Below are positions 43,282 through 51,030 of a DNA stretch of 64,000 bases, in pieces. The position numbers and the translations under genes were made by a program. Source of the stretch: SYFT01 sp964471115 (GTDB lineage: Bacteria; Acidobacteriota; Vicinamibacteria; Vicinamibacterales; SCN-69-37); assembly GCA_964471115.1 (NCBI GenBank), contig CAYYFE010000005.1, positions 83,877-147,876 on the forward strand, in the 5' to 3' direction. A model generated the notes under the pieces. That model did no database searches, was not told where the DNA came from, and worked only from the letters and a program-made list of their open reading frames with translations. Numbering within the stretch: position 1 is the first letter of the stretch; each line of letters opens with the position of its first letter.

Positions 43282-44814
43282 GTGCCCGATCACCTCGGCA
43301 ACGACGCCTTCCTCAACTACGCCACCGGTCTGCGGGCCGGCGTCTACATCGGCCTGCTGGACGACGCGGAAACGGCGACGCTGGCCGCCAATCCGTTCCT
43401 GCGCCTGATGTTCGGCTGGCCGGACGCCCTCGCGTCGACCGACGTCCGCCCGTTTGACGCCGACCGCTTCGTTGATCTGAAGGCGCGCGAAGGTTTTCTC
43501 GCGTTGCTGCGCCGTGACGGCGCGGCGCACGATCACCTGCTGCGCCTGCGGCGCGCGGATGGCTCGGGTTTCTGGCTCGAGGTCACCGCCCGCGCCGAAC
43601 CGGTCTCGGCCGATCGGCAGGTGCTTCGCGTGGAAGCGCTGATGCGCGACGTGACCGAGCGCAAGAAACTCGAGGACCAGTCGCGCGACGTCCTGCACGA
43701 GCTGTCGCAGGCCGAAAAACTTGCCGCGCTCGGACAGACCATGTCCGGCGTGGCCCACGAGCTGAACAATCCGCTGGCGACCATCCTGGCATGCGCCGAG
43801 CGGCTGGCGGGCCGCCGCCACGACGACCTGACCCGCCGCGATCTCGACGCCATCCACAACGCCGCCGAACGCGCCGCGCGCATCGTCCGCAACCTTCAGA
43901 CGTTTGCCCGCAAGCGGCACACGACCAGGACGATGGTGGAGGTCAATCAGGTGGTGCGCGACACACTGGCGCTGCGCGCCTATGAACAACGCGTCTCCAA
44001 CGTCGCCATCGTCGAGGCGCTGGCGGCGGGACTGCCGCCCGTGTTTGCCGACCCGCACCAGATCCAGCAGGTGCTGCTCAACCTGATCATCAACGCCGAA
44101 CACGCGATGATCGGCGCGCACGGCCGGGGGCTGATGGTCGTGCGGTCCTGGCACGAGCCCGAGCGCGACGCGGTGATGGTGGAGGTCAGTGACGACGGGC
44201 CCGGTGTGCCGCCGGAAGTACAGGAGAAGATCTTCGACCCGTTTTTCACGACGAAGGCGGTGGGCCAAGGCACGGGCCTGGGACTGACCGTGGCGTACGC
44301 GATCGCGCAGGAACATGGCGGCCGCATCGTCATGTCGTCGCCCGATGGCGGCGGCGCCGCGTTTGTGCTTGAGTTGCCGGCCGGCGGACTGGCCGTGCGG
44401 CCGGTCGTCACCGCGGCCGCGGCGGCGGCTACGGCCACCGCCGTCCCGATCGGCACACGGGCGCTTGTGGTGGAAGATGAGCTGGCGCTGGGCGAAGCCG
44501 TCGCGGACGCATTGCGCGACGCGGGATTTGACGTCGATCGCGCGCAGGATGGCGAGGAGGCGATCGAACGGGTGCAGGCGCGTGCCTACGATCTGATTGT
44601 GTGTGACCTGAAGATGCCGCGCGTGGATGGCATGGCGTTTTTCTCGCACCTCGCCTCGACCGCGCCGGCGCTGACACGCCGGCTGGTGTTTGTGACCGGC
44701 GACGTGGCCGGCACCGAAGCGGAGGCCTTCCTGGAACGCAGCGGCTGCCGCTGGCTGGCGAAACCGTTCAGGCTGCGCGACCTGATCCAGACCGCCCGCG
44801 ACGTCGTGCGGTGA
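43282..44814 (+). CDS. PAS hybrid histidine kinase with C-terminal receiver domain
   Basis: The 510-residue protein starts at a GTG and has no membrane segment. A PAS domain (residues about 15-130) precedes the kinase core: H159 in SGVAHELNNPLATIL (the NtrB-like H-E-L-N-N form), NLIINAEHAM, SDDGPGVPPEVQEKIFDPFFTTK and GTGLGLTVAYAI. After an alanine-rich linker a receiver domain has D442 in LIVCDLKMPRVDG and lysine in WLAKPF. The NtrB-type H box makes the nearby sigma-54 activator at 46330 a possible partner. Confidence 0.93.
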   Translation: MPDHLGNDAFLNYATGLRAGVYIGLLDDAETATLAANPFLRLMFGWPDALASTDVRPFDADRFVDLKAREGFLALLRRDGAAHDHLLRLRRADGSGFWLEVTARAEPVSADRQVLRVEALMRDVTERKKLEDQSRDVLHELSQAEKLAALGQTMSGVAHELNNPLATILACAERLAGRRHDDLTRRDLDAIHNAAERAARIVRNLQTFARKRHTTRTMVEVNQVVRDTLALRAYEQRVSNVAIVEALAAGLPPVFADPHQIQQVLLNLIINAEHAMIGAHGRGLMVVRSWHEPERDAVMVEVSDDGPGVPPEVQEKIFDPFFTTKAVGQGTGLGLTVAYAIAQEHGGRIVMSSPDGGGAAFVLELPAGGLAVRPVVTAAAAAATATAVPIGTRALVVEDELALGEAVADALRDAGFDVDRAQDGEEAIERVQARAYDLIVCDLKMPRVDGMAFFSHLASTAPALTRRLVFVTGDVAGTEAEAFLERSGCRWLAKPFRLRDLIQTARDVVR

Positions 44815-44826
44815 CCCGGCCGCGGC

Positions 44827-45579
44827 CTACGCCACCGCCTGGCGCCGGAACGGAATCACTTCCGCCGGCGTCTGCGGCGACATCGCCTTGCGCAGGCGCG
44901 ACATGGCCCGGGCGTGCAACTGCGACACACGGGATTCGTTCACGCCGATCGCCTTGCCGATCTCCTTCATCGTGGCGCCGCGGAAGTAGTACAGGCTGAT
45001 GAGCCGGCGCTCGCGCGCCGGCAGCGTCGCCAGCGCCTGGCGGATCCGATCCTTCAGCTCGCGCTGTTCGTACTGCGCGTCGGGCGCCGGTGGTTCGCTG
45101 GGCACCAGCACAGCCGGCAACGTGGCGGTGTCAACCGCCTCGAGGTTCGCCAGCGGTGACGTGGACTCGATCGTGTTGATCCGGAGGATGGTCCGCTCGA
45201 GCCGATCCTCGTCGGTGCCCACGCGCTTGGCGAGGTCGGCCAGTGTGGGCTCGGCACCCAGCTCGCGACGCAGCGATTCACGCGCGGCCTCGAGCTCACG
45301 GCGCACGCGACGCACGCCGCGCGGCCACGCATCCCGCCGGAGCGCGTCGATCATCGCGCCGCGGACGCGCCGCTCGGCGAACGTCTCGAACTTGATGCCG
45401 CGCGCATCATCGAAGCGGTGCGCGGCGTCCATCAAGCCAATGACGCCGTCCTGCACCAGGTCAGCCACATCAATGGAATGCGGCATCGTCGACGCCATCC
45501 GCCGGGCCAGTGACTCGACGAAAGGCAGGGTCGCGACGACCCGGTCGTGCTGATGTGAAGCCAACTGCGCGCGTGCCAT
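44827..45579 (-). CDS. FliA/sigma-28-type RNA polymerase sigma factor
   Basis: The 250-residue protein has sigma-70 region 2 (DVADLVQDGVIGLMDAAHRFD, then KFETFAERRVRGAMIDALR), region 3 (ELGAEPTLADLAKRVG) and region 4 (LPARERRLISLYYFRGATMKEIGKAIGV). The RGAMIDALRR pattern is that of the FliA/WhiG/SigF group. The ATG at 45579 has a perfect AGGAGG four bases upstream, which fixes the start. No flagellar genes are present, so it may control stress, envelope or development genes, possibly through the SpoIIE phosphatases nearby. Confidence 0.93.
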   Translation of the reverse strand: MARAQLASHQHDRVVATLPFVESLARRMASTMPHSIDVADLVQDGVIGLMDAAHRFDDARGIKFETFAERRVRGAMIDALRRDAWPRGVRRVRRELEAARESLRRELGAEPTLADLAKRVGTDEDRLERTILRINTIESTSPLANLEAVDTATLPAVLVPSEPPAPDAQYEQRELKDRIRQALATLPARERRLISLYYFRGATMKEIGKAIGVNESRVSQLHARAMSRLRKAMSPQTPAEVIPFRRQAVA

Positions 45580-45817
45580 GCAACCTCCTGAAAGCCGCCG
45601 GCGACGGGCCGGCACACTCTCAGTAAGGCAACTCAGGTACCAGATCGACCTGGGTTGGCAGCCTTCCGCATCAAAATGCCATTAAGTTGTTGCTGGATAT
45701 AGGTTTATGTGCCGTGAATCGCTGTGAACTCGTGTGCAATTCCGTGAGAGGACGTGCCGATTCAGTCAATATTGTGACGATTTGAACCGGCAAATAGTCA
45801 AAATATTGACTGTTTTG
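45575..45817. promoter_or_regulatory. Upstream region of the sigma factor with an 11-bp inverted repeat
   Basis: The AGGAGG ribosome-binding site of the sigma gene is at 45584-45589. The rest of this 238-bp gap is AT-richer than the surroundings and has no gene. CAGTCAATATT (45763-45773) and AATATTGACTG (45802-45812) form a perfect 11-bp inverted repeat with 28 bp between, just after the stop of the H-box protein gene. It could end that transcript or bind a regulator of the sigma gene. Confidence 0.5.
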
Positions 45818-46039
45818 TCAGTCTGTCGGGCCGGCCAGTTGTCGAATCTGGTGCGAGGTCTGGATCGCCTCCAGCGCACTGGTCACGACCTGGCCGGCGC
45901 GGGCCCGATGCTGAGGCTCGGCAAGCCGGTGTTCGAGCAACTCGGCGTTGGCGAGGATGACACCCAGGTGGTTGTTGAGCTGGTGAAACAGGCGCGTCAG
46001 ATCGCTTTCGGCCCGCGACGCTGCTGGCGGGGTCGTCAT
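45818..46039 (-). CDS. Small H-box-only protein (HisKA-like dimerisation domain without kinase domain)
   Basis: The 73-residue protein starts at the ATG at 46039, chosen because AGGTG lies six bases upstream; a GTG at 46048 is the alternative. Most of it matches the first helix of a histidine kinase dimerisation domain: DLTRLFHQLNNHLGVILANA and the helix that follows. It corresponds to the H-E-L-N-N-P-L-A H box of the hybrid kinase at 43282, with a glutamine in place of glutamate. There is no ATPase domain. It may act as a phosphotransfer protein or as a competitor of kinase dimers. Confidence 0.72.
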   Translation of the reverse strand: MTTPPAASRAESDLTRLFHQLNNHLGVILANAELLEHRLAEPQHRARAGQVVTSALEAIQTSHQIRQLAGPTD

Positions 46040-46048
46040 GGTGAACAC

Positions 46049-46261
46049 CTACGCGCTCTTGTGCAGTTCAAAGGCGGCCGGGGCGCCGGCGGGCGGCTGA
46101 GGCACGTCACGCCAGAGCGTGTCGACGAAGATTCTCACCGACCCGCCCGCGGTGCGGACGTATTGGACTTTGCCACTCGACATCCAGTTGTAGATGGTCC
46201 GCCGGCTGACGCCAACGACGTCGCAGGCCCTGGGGATGGACACGGTCTTCCGCTCAAGCAT
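46049..46261 (-). CDS. Excisionase/MerR-type helix-turn-helix DNA-binding protein
   Basis: The 70-residue protein (from the ATG at 46261) has the single-domain pattern VSIPRACDVVGVSRRTIYNW followed by MSSGKVQYVRTAGGSVRIF, typical of excisionase-family helix-turn-helix proteins that bind DNA directly. No phage or integrase gene is nearby, so a housekeeping regulator is more likely than an excisionase. It lies 9 bp upstream of the H-box protein gene and is divergent from the sigma-54 activator; it probably controls one or both. Confidence 0.82.
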   Translation of the reverse strand: MLERKTVSIPRACDVVGVSRRTIYNWMSSGKVQYVRTAGGSVRIFVDTLWRDVPQPPAGAPAAFELHKSA

Positions 46262-46329
46262 ACGTCGGGAACTATCGGCGCCCCTTGAGTGGAACTGTAG
46301 TGGGATGTCAAGATACCGGCGCCAATCCA

Positions 46330-47724
46330 ATGACAGGCGAAGAGTCCCCCCCGCTGCACCTGCTCCTTGTCGAGGATGAGGCGGCGTATCGCGAGGTCAT
46401 TGCCGAGCGGCTGGCCGAGCAGGGGTATCGCGTCGCTCAAGCGTCGAGCGGCGAAGAGGCGCTCGACCGCCTGAACGGGTTTGCGTACGACATTCTGCTG
46501 ACCGATCTGCGGTTGCCGGGTGTGGATGGCCGCCAGGTGCTGGACGAAGCGTTCGCGCGGTACCCCGACATCATTGCGGTCGTGATCACAGGTTTCGGCA
46601 CGGTCAAGGAAGCCGTGGAAGTCACCCGGCTCGGCGCGGAAGGGTTCATCACCAAGCCGTTTCAGTTTGAGGAATTGATGCACGTGCTGCAGACCGCCGT
46701 CGAAAAGCGGCGGCTGCGCGCCGAGAACGCGTATCTGCGGGAGCAGCTGCGCGGCCGCTTTCACCTGGGCGGGATCATCGGACAGACACCCATCGTCCTC
46801 AAGTTGATCGAGCTGCTCGAGACGGTGGCCGCGACCAGCAGCACGGTGCTGGTCACCGGCGAGACGGGCACCGGCAAGGAGCTGGCGGCTCGGGCCATCC
46901 ACGACGCCAGTCCCCGGCGCATGCAGCGGTTCGTGGCGATCAATTGCAGTGCGATTCCGGAGACGCTGCTCGAAGCGGAGTTGTTTGGCCATGTGCGCGG
47001 CGCGTTCACCGGCGCGGTGGCCAACCGGCAGGGCCGTGTGGAACAGGCGCATCGCGGCACGTTGTTCCTCGACGAGGTCGGCACCATGAGTCCGGCGCTG
47101 CAGGTCAAGCTGCTGCGCGTGCTGCAGGCGCGTGAGTTTGAGCGCGTGGGAGACTCGCAGACCATCAAGGTGGACGTGCGCGTGATTGCCGCCACCAATT
47201 CCGATCTCAAGCAGATGGTGGCCGACGGCACGTTCCGCGAGGACCTGTATTACAGGCTCAATGTCATTCCCGTGCATGTGCCCGCGCTCCGGGATCGGCG
47301 CGCGGATATTCCCCTGCTCGCGCAGCACTTCCTCGATCGACTGAGCCACGAAACGCCGGCGCGGGGACGGGTGACGCTGGGGCAGGATGCGCAACAGGCG
47401 TTGATGGCGTTTCCCTGGCCGGGCAACGTCCGGCAACTCGAAAACGTGATGGAGCGGGCCTTTGCCCTGTCCCCCGGGCGCGCGCAGCTGGGCCTCGACG
47501 ATCTGCCGGAAGAGTTCCGGGCGCTGCCGCAGGCGGCGTCTGCCGATGCGATCGCGATCGGTGACGAAGGCATTCCTTTTGATGCGCTGGTCGCCGGCTT
47601 CGAGCGAAACCTGATTGGCCGGGCGTTGGAGCACGCGGGCGGTAACAAGAGCAAGGCCGCGGATCTGCTGCGGATCAAGCGAACGACCTTGATTGAACGG
47701 CTCAAGCGATTGGAGCGACACTGA
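46330..47724 (+). CDS. Sigma-54-dependent response regulator (NtrC family)
   Basis: The 464-residue protein has a receiver domain (acidic VEDE, D59 in ILLTDLRLPGVDG, lysine in FITKPFQF), an AAA+ domain with Walker A GETGTGKELAARAI, the sigma-54 contact loop RGAFTGAV and LFLDEVGTMS, and a Fis-type helix-turn-helix (KSKAADLLRIKRTTLIERL). It activates sigma-54 promoters after phosphorylation. The ATG at 46330 was chosen over an in-frame TTG at 46285. The divergent H-box protein and helix-turn-helix genes and the NtrB-like kinase at 43282 are likely functional neighbours. Confidence 0.94.
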   Translation: MTGEESPPLHLLLVEDEAAYREVIAERLAEQGYRVAQASSGEEALDRLNGFAYDILLTDLRLPGVDGRQVLDEAFARYPDIIAVVITGFGTVKEAVEVTRLGAEGFITKPFQFEELMHVLQTAVEKRRLRAENAYLREQLRGRFHLGGIIGQTPIVLKLIELLETVAATSSTVLVTGETGTGKELAARAIHDASPRRMQRFVAINCSAIPETLLEAELFGHVRGAFTGAVANRQGRVEQAHRGTLFLDEVGTMSPALQVKLLRVLQAREFERVGDSQTIKVDVRVIAATNSDLKQMVADGTFREDLYYRLNVIPVHVPALRDRRADIPLLAQHFLDRLSHETPARGRVTLGQDAQQALMAFPWPGNVRQLENVMERAFALSPGRAQLGLDDLPEEFRALPQAASADAIAIGDEGIPFDALVAGFERNLIGRALEHAGGNKSKAADLLRIKRTTLIERLKRLERH

Positions 47725-47728
47725 CGTC

Positions 47729-48148
47729 ATGGCCACCCCACACGCCTGCTGGATCATCCTGGCTGGGACCGTCCCCACCTCCTTTCGCGCGCGGACGCGT
47801 GAAGAACTGCTGCCGATCTTCCGGCAGCTTCAGCGCACCCAATCAGAGGTGGCGCTCCGCTGGTTCGAACGTGGCAAGGTCTGGGAGTCGCCGGATGCGG
47901 CCAGCGCGGCGGCCAAGTTGTCTCGAACCGAGGGGCGCCGGCCACGAAAAGCACCGGAACCCCGCGGCCGCGACTGGCGGCCAGGTGGTGCGCATAAGGA
48001 TCCGAAGACTCGCTTTGAAATGAGCCGTGACCAGAAGCGGGCCAAGTTCAAGCGGAACCTGGTAAGGCGATCGACCGAAGAATCAGGTGCTGGTCAGGCG
48101 AGAACGAAGCGTGAGCGGACGTCTGACGACCCGTTCAGAGACAAATAA
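47729..48148 (+). CDS. Hypothetical protein, basic C-terminus
   Basis: The 139-residue protein starts MATPHACWIILAGTVPTSFRAR, 4 bp after the sigma-54 activator stop. The first 60 residues look folded (REELLPIFRQLQRT, VALRWFERGKVWESP). The rest is rich in arginine, lysine and proline with HKDPKTRFEMSRDQKRAKFK, suggesting a disordered or nucleic acid-binding tail. I do not recognise a family. Its position implies cotranscription with the response regulator. Confidence 0.7.
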   Translation: MATPHACWIILAGTVPTSFRARTREELLPIFRQLQRTQSEVALRWFERGKVWESPDAASAAAKLSRTEGRRPRKAPEPRGRDWRPGGAHKDPKTRFEMSRDQKRAKFKRNLVRRSTEESGAGQARTKRERTSDDPFRDK

Positions 48149-48170
48149 AATACATGTAATAGGTTAAATG

Positions 48171-48220
48171 ACAAGAACTGTGTATTTACTATGTATTAAT
48201 TGTAAATGCGTGGTTCTTGT
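48171..48220. terminator. Inverted repeat between convergent genes, possible bidirectional terminator
   Basis: ACAAGAAC (48171-48178) and GTTCTTGT (48213-48220) form an 8-bp inverted repeat around the dusB stop, in a very AT-rich stretch. The 34-bp loop is long for a classical terminator. The same stretch holds CATGTAATAGGTTAAA, which resembles CATGTAACAGGTATAA upstream of the Lrp gene. Confidence 0.35.
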
Positions 48221-49247
48221 AGAAGAACTCGACTATCAAGTCGCGGAGTTCTGGGATTGATCTGGCTGAGTTGATGCCGACGCGCAGTTGCGCGCCGCCG
48301 TCGAGCCCCTTGGTGTACCACGCGCCAAGTGCCCGTAACTTGTTGATAACCCAGCGTTCTCGGCCTCTGGCTTCTGGCGGTGGACCAGACAGGTGGCCCG
48401 GCGCCACGTGCCGGAACCCCTCGGACTCCCCCACCCGTTCGTCGAGGAGCAATTCCATGTAATCAAGCAGGAATTGCCCCCGTTCTTCCAGAGAGACCTG
48501 CTGCGGGGTCCGCCCGGCGGCGGCATCTGACGCCTGCCTGAAGATCCAGGGATTCCGCAGCGCGCCCCGGCCGACGAGGACGCCCCCGACGTTCGTGGAC
48601 CGGAGCCGGTCCACGACATCCGAAGGTTCGACGCAGTCGCCCGAGCCCAGCACGGGGATCGACACCCCCTCGGCGACCTTGGCAATCAGCGACCAGTCCG
48701 ACTGCCCCGTGTAGCTCTGCGCGGCGGTCCGGCCGTGCACGGCGACGGCGGCGGCGCCGGCATCCTGCGCCATCCGGGCCAGTTCGGGCGCGTTGATCTC
48801 ACGCTCGTTCCAGCCGGCCCGCATCTTCACGGTGACCGGAATCTTCACGGCCTTGGCCATGGCGTTGATGATGCTCGCCGCGTGCGACGGCTCACGCATC
48901 AGGCTGCACCCCGCGTGGTGTTTCGCGATCTTCGGCACGGGGCAGCCCATGTTGATGTCCACGATGTCGGCGCCCATACCCTCGACAATCTGTGCCGCGT
49001 CGGCCATCTTCGACGGGTCGCCGCCGAAGATCTGGATCGACACCGGCCGCTCCTCTTCGGTGTACTCCGCGTACTCCAGCGTCCGATCGATGCCGCGCAC
49101 CAGGCCTTCGGAGCTGACCATTTCGGTGACCACCAGGCCGCAACCGCCCTTGCGTTTCACCAGGCGGCGAAACGCCGTGTCGGTCATGCCGGCCATCGGC
49201 GCCATCACCACGGGATGCTCGAGTGTTACCTTGCCGATTTTCGTCAC
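48189..49247 (-). CDS. dusB: tRNA-dihydrouridine synthase (DusB-like)
   Basis: The 352-residue flavoenzyme starts at a GTG (49247); the frame continues upstream only through tandem repeats. It has the TIM-barrel opening VTLEHPVVMAPMAGMTDTAFR, DINMGCPVPKI, HHAGCSLMREP with the catalytic cysteine, VTVKMRAGWNE, VHGRTAAQSYTG, GSGDC and GRGALRNPWIF, all DusB-type motifs. It reduces uridine to dihydrouridine in tRNA. It is last in a minus-strand run with UpxY, SurA-like and Mfd genes. Confidence 0.94.
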   Translation of the reverse strand: MTKIGKVTLEHPVVMAPMAGMTDTAFRRLVKRKGGCGLVVTEMVSSEGLVRGIDRTLEYAEYTEEERPVSIQIFGGDPSKMADAAQIVEGMGADIVDINMGCPVPKIAKHHAGCSLMREPSHAASIINAMAKAVKIPVTVKMRAGWNEREINAPELARMAQDAGAAAVAVHGRTAAQSYTGQSDWSLIAKVAEGVSIPVLGSGDCVEPSDVVDRLRSTNVGGVLVGRGALRNPWIFRQASDAAAGRTPQQVSLEERGQFLLDYMELLLDERVGESEGFRHVAPGHLSGPPPEARGRERWVINKLRALGAWYTKGLDGGAQLRVGINSARSIPELRDLIVEFFYKNHAFTINT

Positions 49248-49301
49248 TGTTGCACCCTGTCGCACCCTGTGGACCTTGTGGACCTTGTGGACCTTGTGGA
49301 C
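49248..49301. repeat. Nonamer tandem repeat, GGTCCACAA and variants (family B)
   Basis: Read on the coding (minus) strand, the whole 54-bp gap between the UpxY-like stop and the dusB start is made of about four AGGTCCACA units and two degenerate GGGTGCRACA units. The unit is shared with the tract at 31201-31225. Confidence 0.9.
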
Positions 49302-49805
49302 CTAGTATTTCCTGACATCCGCCGCGTCGACTTCCACCGAGACACCCTGGCCGATCAGATCCACCGACAGCACCAGCCGCGCGTGCGAACCCTTCCGCAC
49401 GAGGCGCCCCACGACTCCCTTGAGGGGCCCATGCACCACTTCAACCTTGTCGCCTTCGTTGATGAGCGGACACGGGTCGTATTGCAGGTCCGACTGCACG
49501 AGTGTGCGAATACTCGACAGCTCTTCCTCGGGAATCGGCGCGGGCACGCCGTCAAATGAGACGATGCTGACCGCGCCGGCGCACTTGAGCACCGGCACAC
49601 GCTGCTCAGCCGTGAACTTCGCGAAACAGTAGCCGGGAAACAGCGGCCACACGATCTGCTTCTTGCGATCCTTCCAGCGGCTCCATTTGGTAATCGTGGG
49701 CAGGAAGACGTCAATGCCCTTCTGTTCGAGCTGCTGGCGCAGCACCTGCTCGTGGCGCGATCGCGTCCAGATGGCGTACCACGCCGCAGGGTCAGGACCG
49801 TGCAC
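49302..49805 (-). CDS. UpxY/NusG-like transcription antitermination factor
   Basis: The 167-residue protein starts at GTG 49805 and has the NusG N-terminal domain (AAWYAIWTRSRHEQVLRQQL, then FLPTITKWSRWKDRKK and LFPGYCFAKF) and a KOW motif (INEGDKVEVVHGPLKGVVG). The charge pattern and length fit specialised NusG paralogues of the UpxY/RfaH type, which promote transcription of polysaccharide operons, rather than housekeeping NusG. The polysaccharide export genes at 60162-62290 are plausible targets, which is inference. Confidence 0.9.
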   Translation of the reverse strand: MHGPDPAAWYAIWTRSRHEQVLRQQLEQKGIDVFLPTITKWSRWKDRKKQIVWPLFPGYCFAKFTAEQRVPVLKCAGAVSIVSFDGVPAPIPEEELSSIRTLVQSDLQYDPCPLINEGDKVEVVHGPLKGVVGRLVRKGSHARLVLSVDLIGQGVSVEVDAADVRKY

Positions 49806-49814
49806 CGGTGGTCC

Positions 49815-50909
49815 TCAGTTCGTCTTCTTCCGGCTGGCGAGATGCTGCTCGTACATCGTCTTGAGCTCCTCGTCCTTCCATTCGATGATCGCCTGCGCCC
49901 GCATGCCCTCGAGATAGGTCTCCATCAGCGCCTGACCGCGTTCCTGCGCGACCCGGTTGCCGATGTCGTTCCGCACTTTCTCGAAGGGTTCGGGCTGCGC
50001 TTCGGATTTCGACTCGACCTTCAGCAGCTGGTAGCCCTTCGGCGTGCGAATGGGTTCGTCGATGTCGCCCGTCTTGAGCGGCTCGAGCCGCTTGCGCAGC
50101 GCCTCGGCCAGCTCGTTGAGGTTGATGGGCCCGATCAGGCCGCCGTTGGCCTTGGACCCCGACTCGGAGTATTCGTTGACCAGCGCGGTGAAGTCTTCAC
50201 CCTTCAGAGCGCGTTCACGGGCCTGCAGAATCTTCTTTTGCGCCGCTTCATCGGCCGCCTGGTTGAAGCCCGTCACGCCGCCCTGGGTTTCCGTCGGCAC
50301 CGAGATGAAGATCTCGCGCAGCGTCATCATCGGCGGCGTCATGAACTGCTCGGGATTCGCGCGGTAGTACTGCCGCGCTTCCTCCTCGGTGATTGTCAGC
50401 TTGCTCATCACCTCGTTCTGCCTGACCGCCTGGGTCAGATACGACCGCTCCACCTGTGCGCGCAAAACGTCCAGCGTCATGCCGTTGGCCTTCAGGGCCG
50501 CCTGAAACCCGGCATCGTCGAGTTGATTTTCCTTCTTGATGTTGTCGACGGTCGACTTGAACTGCTCTTCCGACAGCGTATAACCGAGCTCGCGGCCGCG
50601 CTGGATCACGATGAGCTCGTCGACGGCCTGTCCGAGAATCGCCGGGGTGATTTCCACCAGCATCGCGCGCAGTTTTTCGTCGTTCTGCAGGTCGAGCTGC
50701 GAGAGGTTGCGCTGATTCCGCTCCGCCAGCTCGGCGATCTGTCGTTCTTCCAGGTCCGTCTTGGTGAACACCGCACCGTTCACCTTGACCAGCACGCGCT
50801 GCAACACGACCGGCCGGCTCTGCGCCGGCGCCTGCTGCGCGGACACCACGCCTGCCGACACCACCAGCGCGGCCACCCCGCCCACAATCCACTGCCTCAT
50901 ATGTTCCAT
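49815..50909 (-). CDS. SurA-like periplasmic peptidyl-prolyl isomerase (parvulin)
   Basis: The 364-residue protein has a signal peptide (MRQWIVGGVAALVVSAGVVSAQ), a SurA-type N-terminal helical chaperone domain (VLVKVNGAVFTKTDLEERQI, AVDELIVIQRGRELGY) and a parvulin PPIase domain (LREIFISVP, ALKGEDFTALVNEYSES, GGLIGPI, TPKGYQLLKVES). It should help fold outer-membrane or secreted proteins. ATGs at 50909 and 50900 are both possible; the second has AGGA eight bases upstream. It lies between the decamer repeat and the UpxY-like gene. Confidence 0.9.
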   Translation of the reverse strand: MEHMRQWIVGGVAALVVSAGVVSAQQAPAQSRPVVLQRVLVKVNGAVFTKTDLEERQIAELAERNQRNLSQLDLQNDEKLRAMLVEITPAILGQAVDELIVIQRGRELGYTLSEEQFKSTVDNIKKENQLDDAGFQAALKANGMTLDVLRAQVERSYLTQAVRQNEVMSKLTITEEEARQYYRANPEQFMTPPMMTLREIFISVPTETQGGVTGFNQAADEAAQKKILQARERALKGEDFTALVNEYSESGSKANGGLIGPINLNELAEALRKRLEPLKTGDIDEPIRTPKGYQLLKVESKSEAQPEPFEKVRNDIGNRVAQERGQALMETYLEGMRAQAIIEWKDEELKTMYEQHLASRKKTN

Positions 50910-50930
50910 CCTACTCCGGCCACGGCTTGC

Positions 50931-51030
50931 CGCTACTTGCCGCCACCTGCCGCTACTTGCCGCCACCCGCCGCCACTCGCCGCCACTCGCCGCCACCCGC
51001 CGCTACTTGCCGCTACTCGCCGCTACTCGC
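50931..51030. repeat. Decamer tandem repeat, about 10 units of CGCYRCYYGC (family A)
   Basis: Ten 10-bp units such as CGCTACTTGC, CGCCACTCGC and CGCCACCCGC run between the SurA-like start and the Mfd stop and include the last Mfd codons. The unit matches the tract at 18498-18579, 32 kb away. Confidence 0.92.

Noticed and set aside
46049..46261. Prophage excisionase
   Set aside because: The fold fits, but no integrase, attachment site or phage gene is near, so a general regulator is more likely.
50931..51030. CRISPR array
   Set aside because: The units are adjacent 10-bp repeats without spacers, and no cas genes are present.
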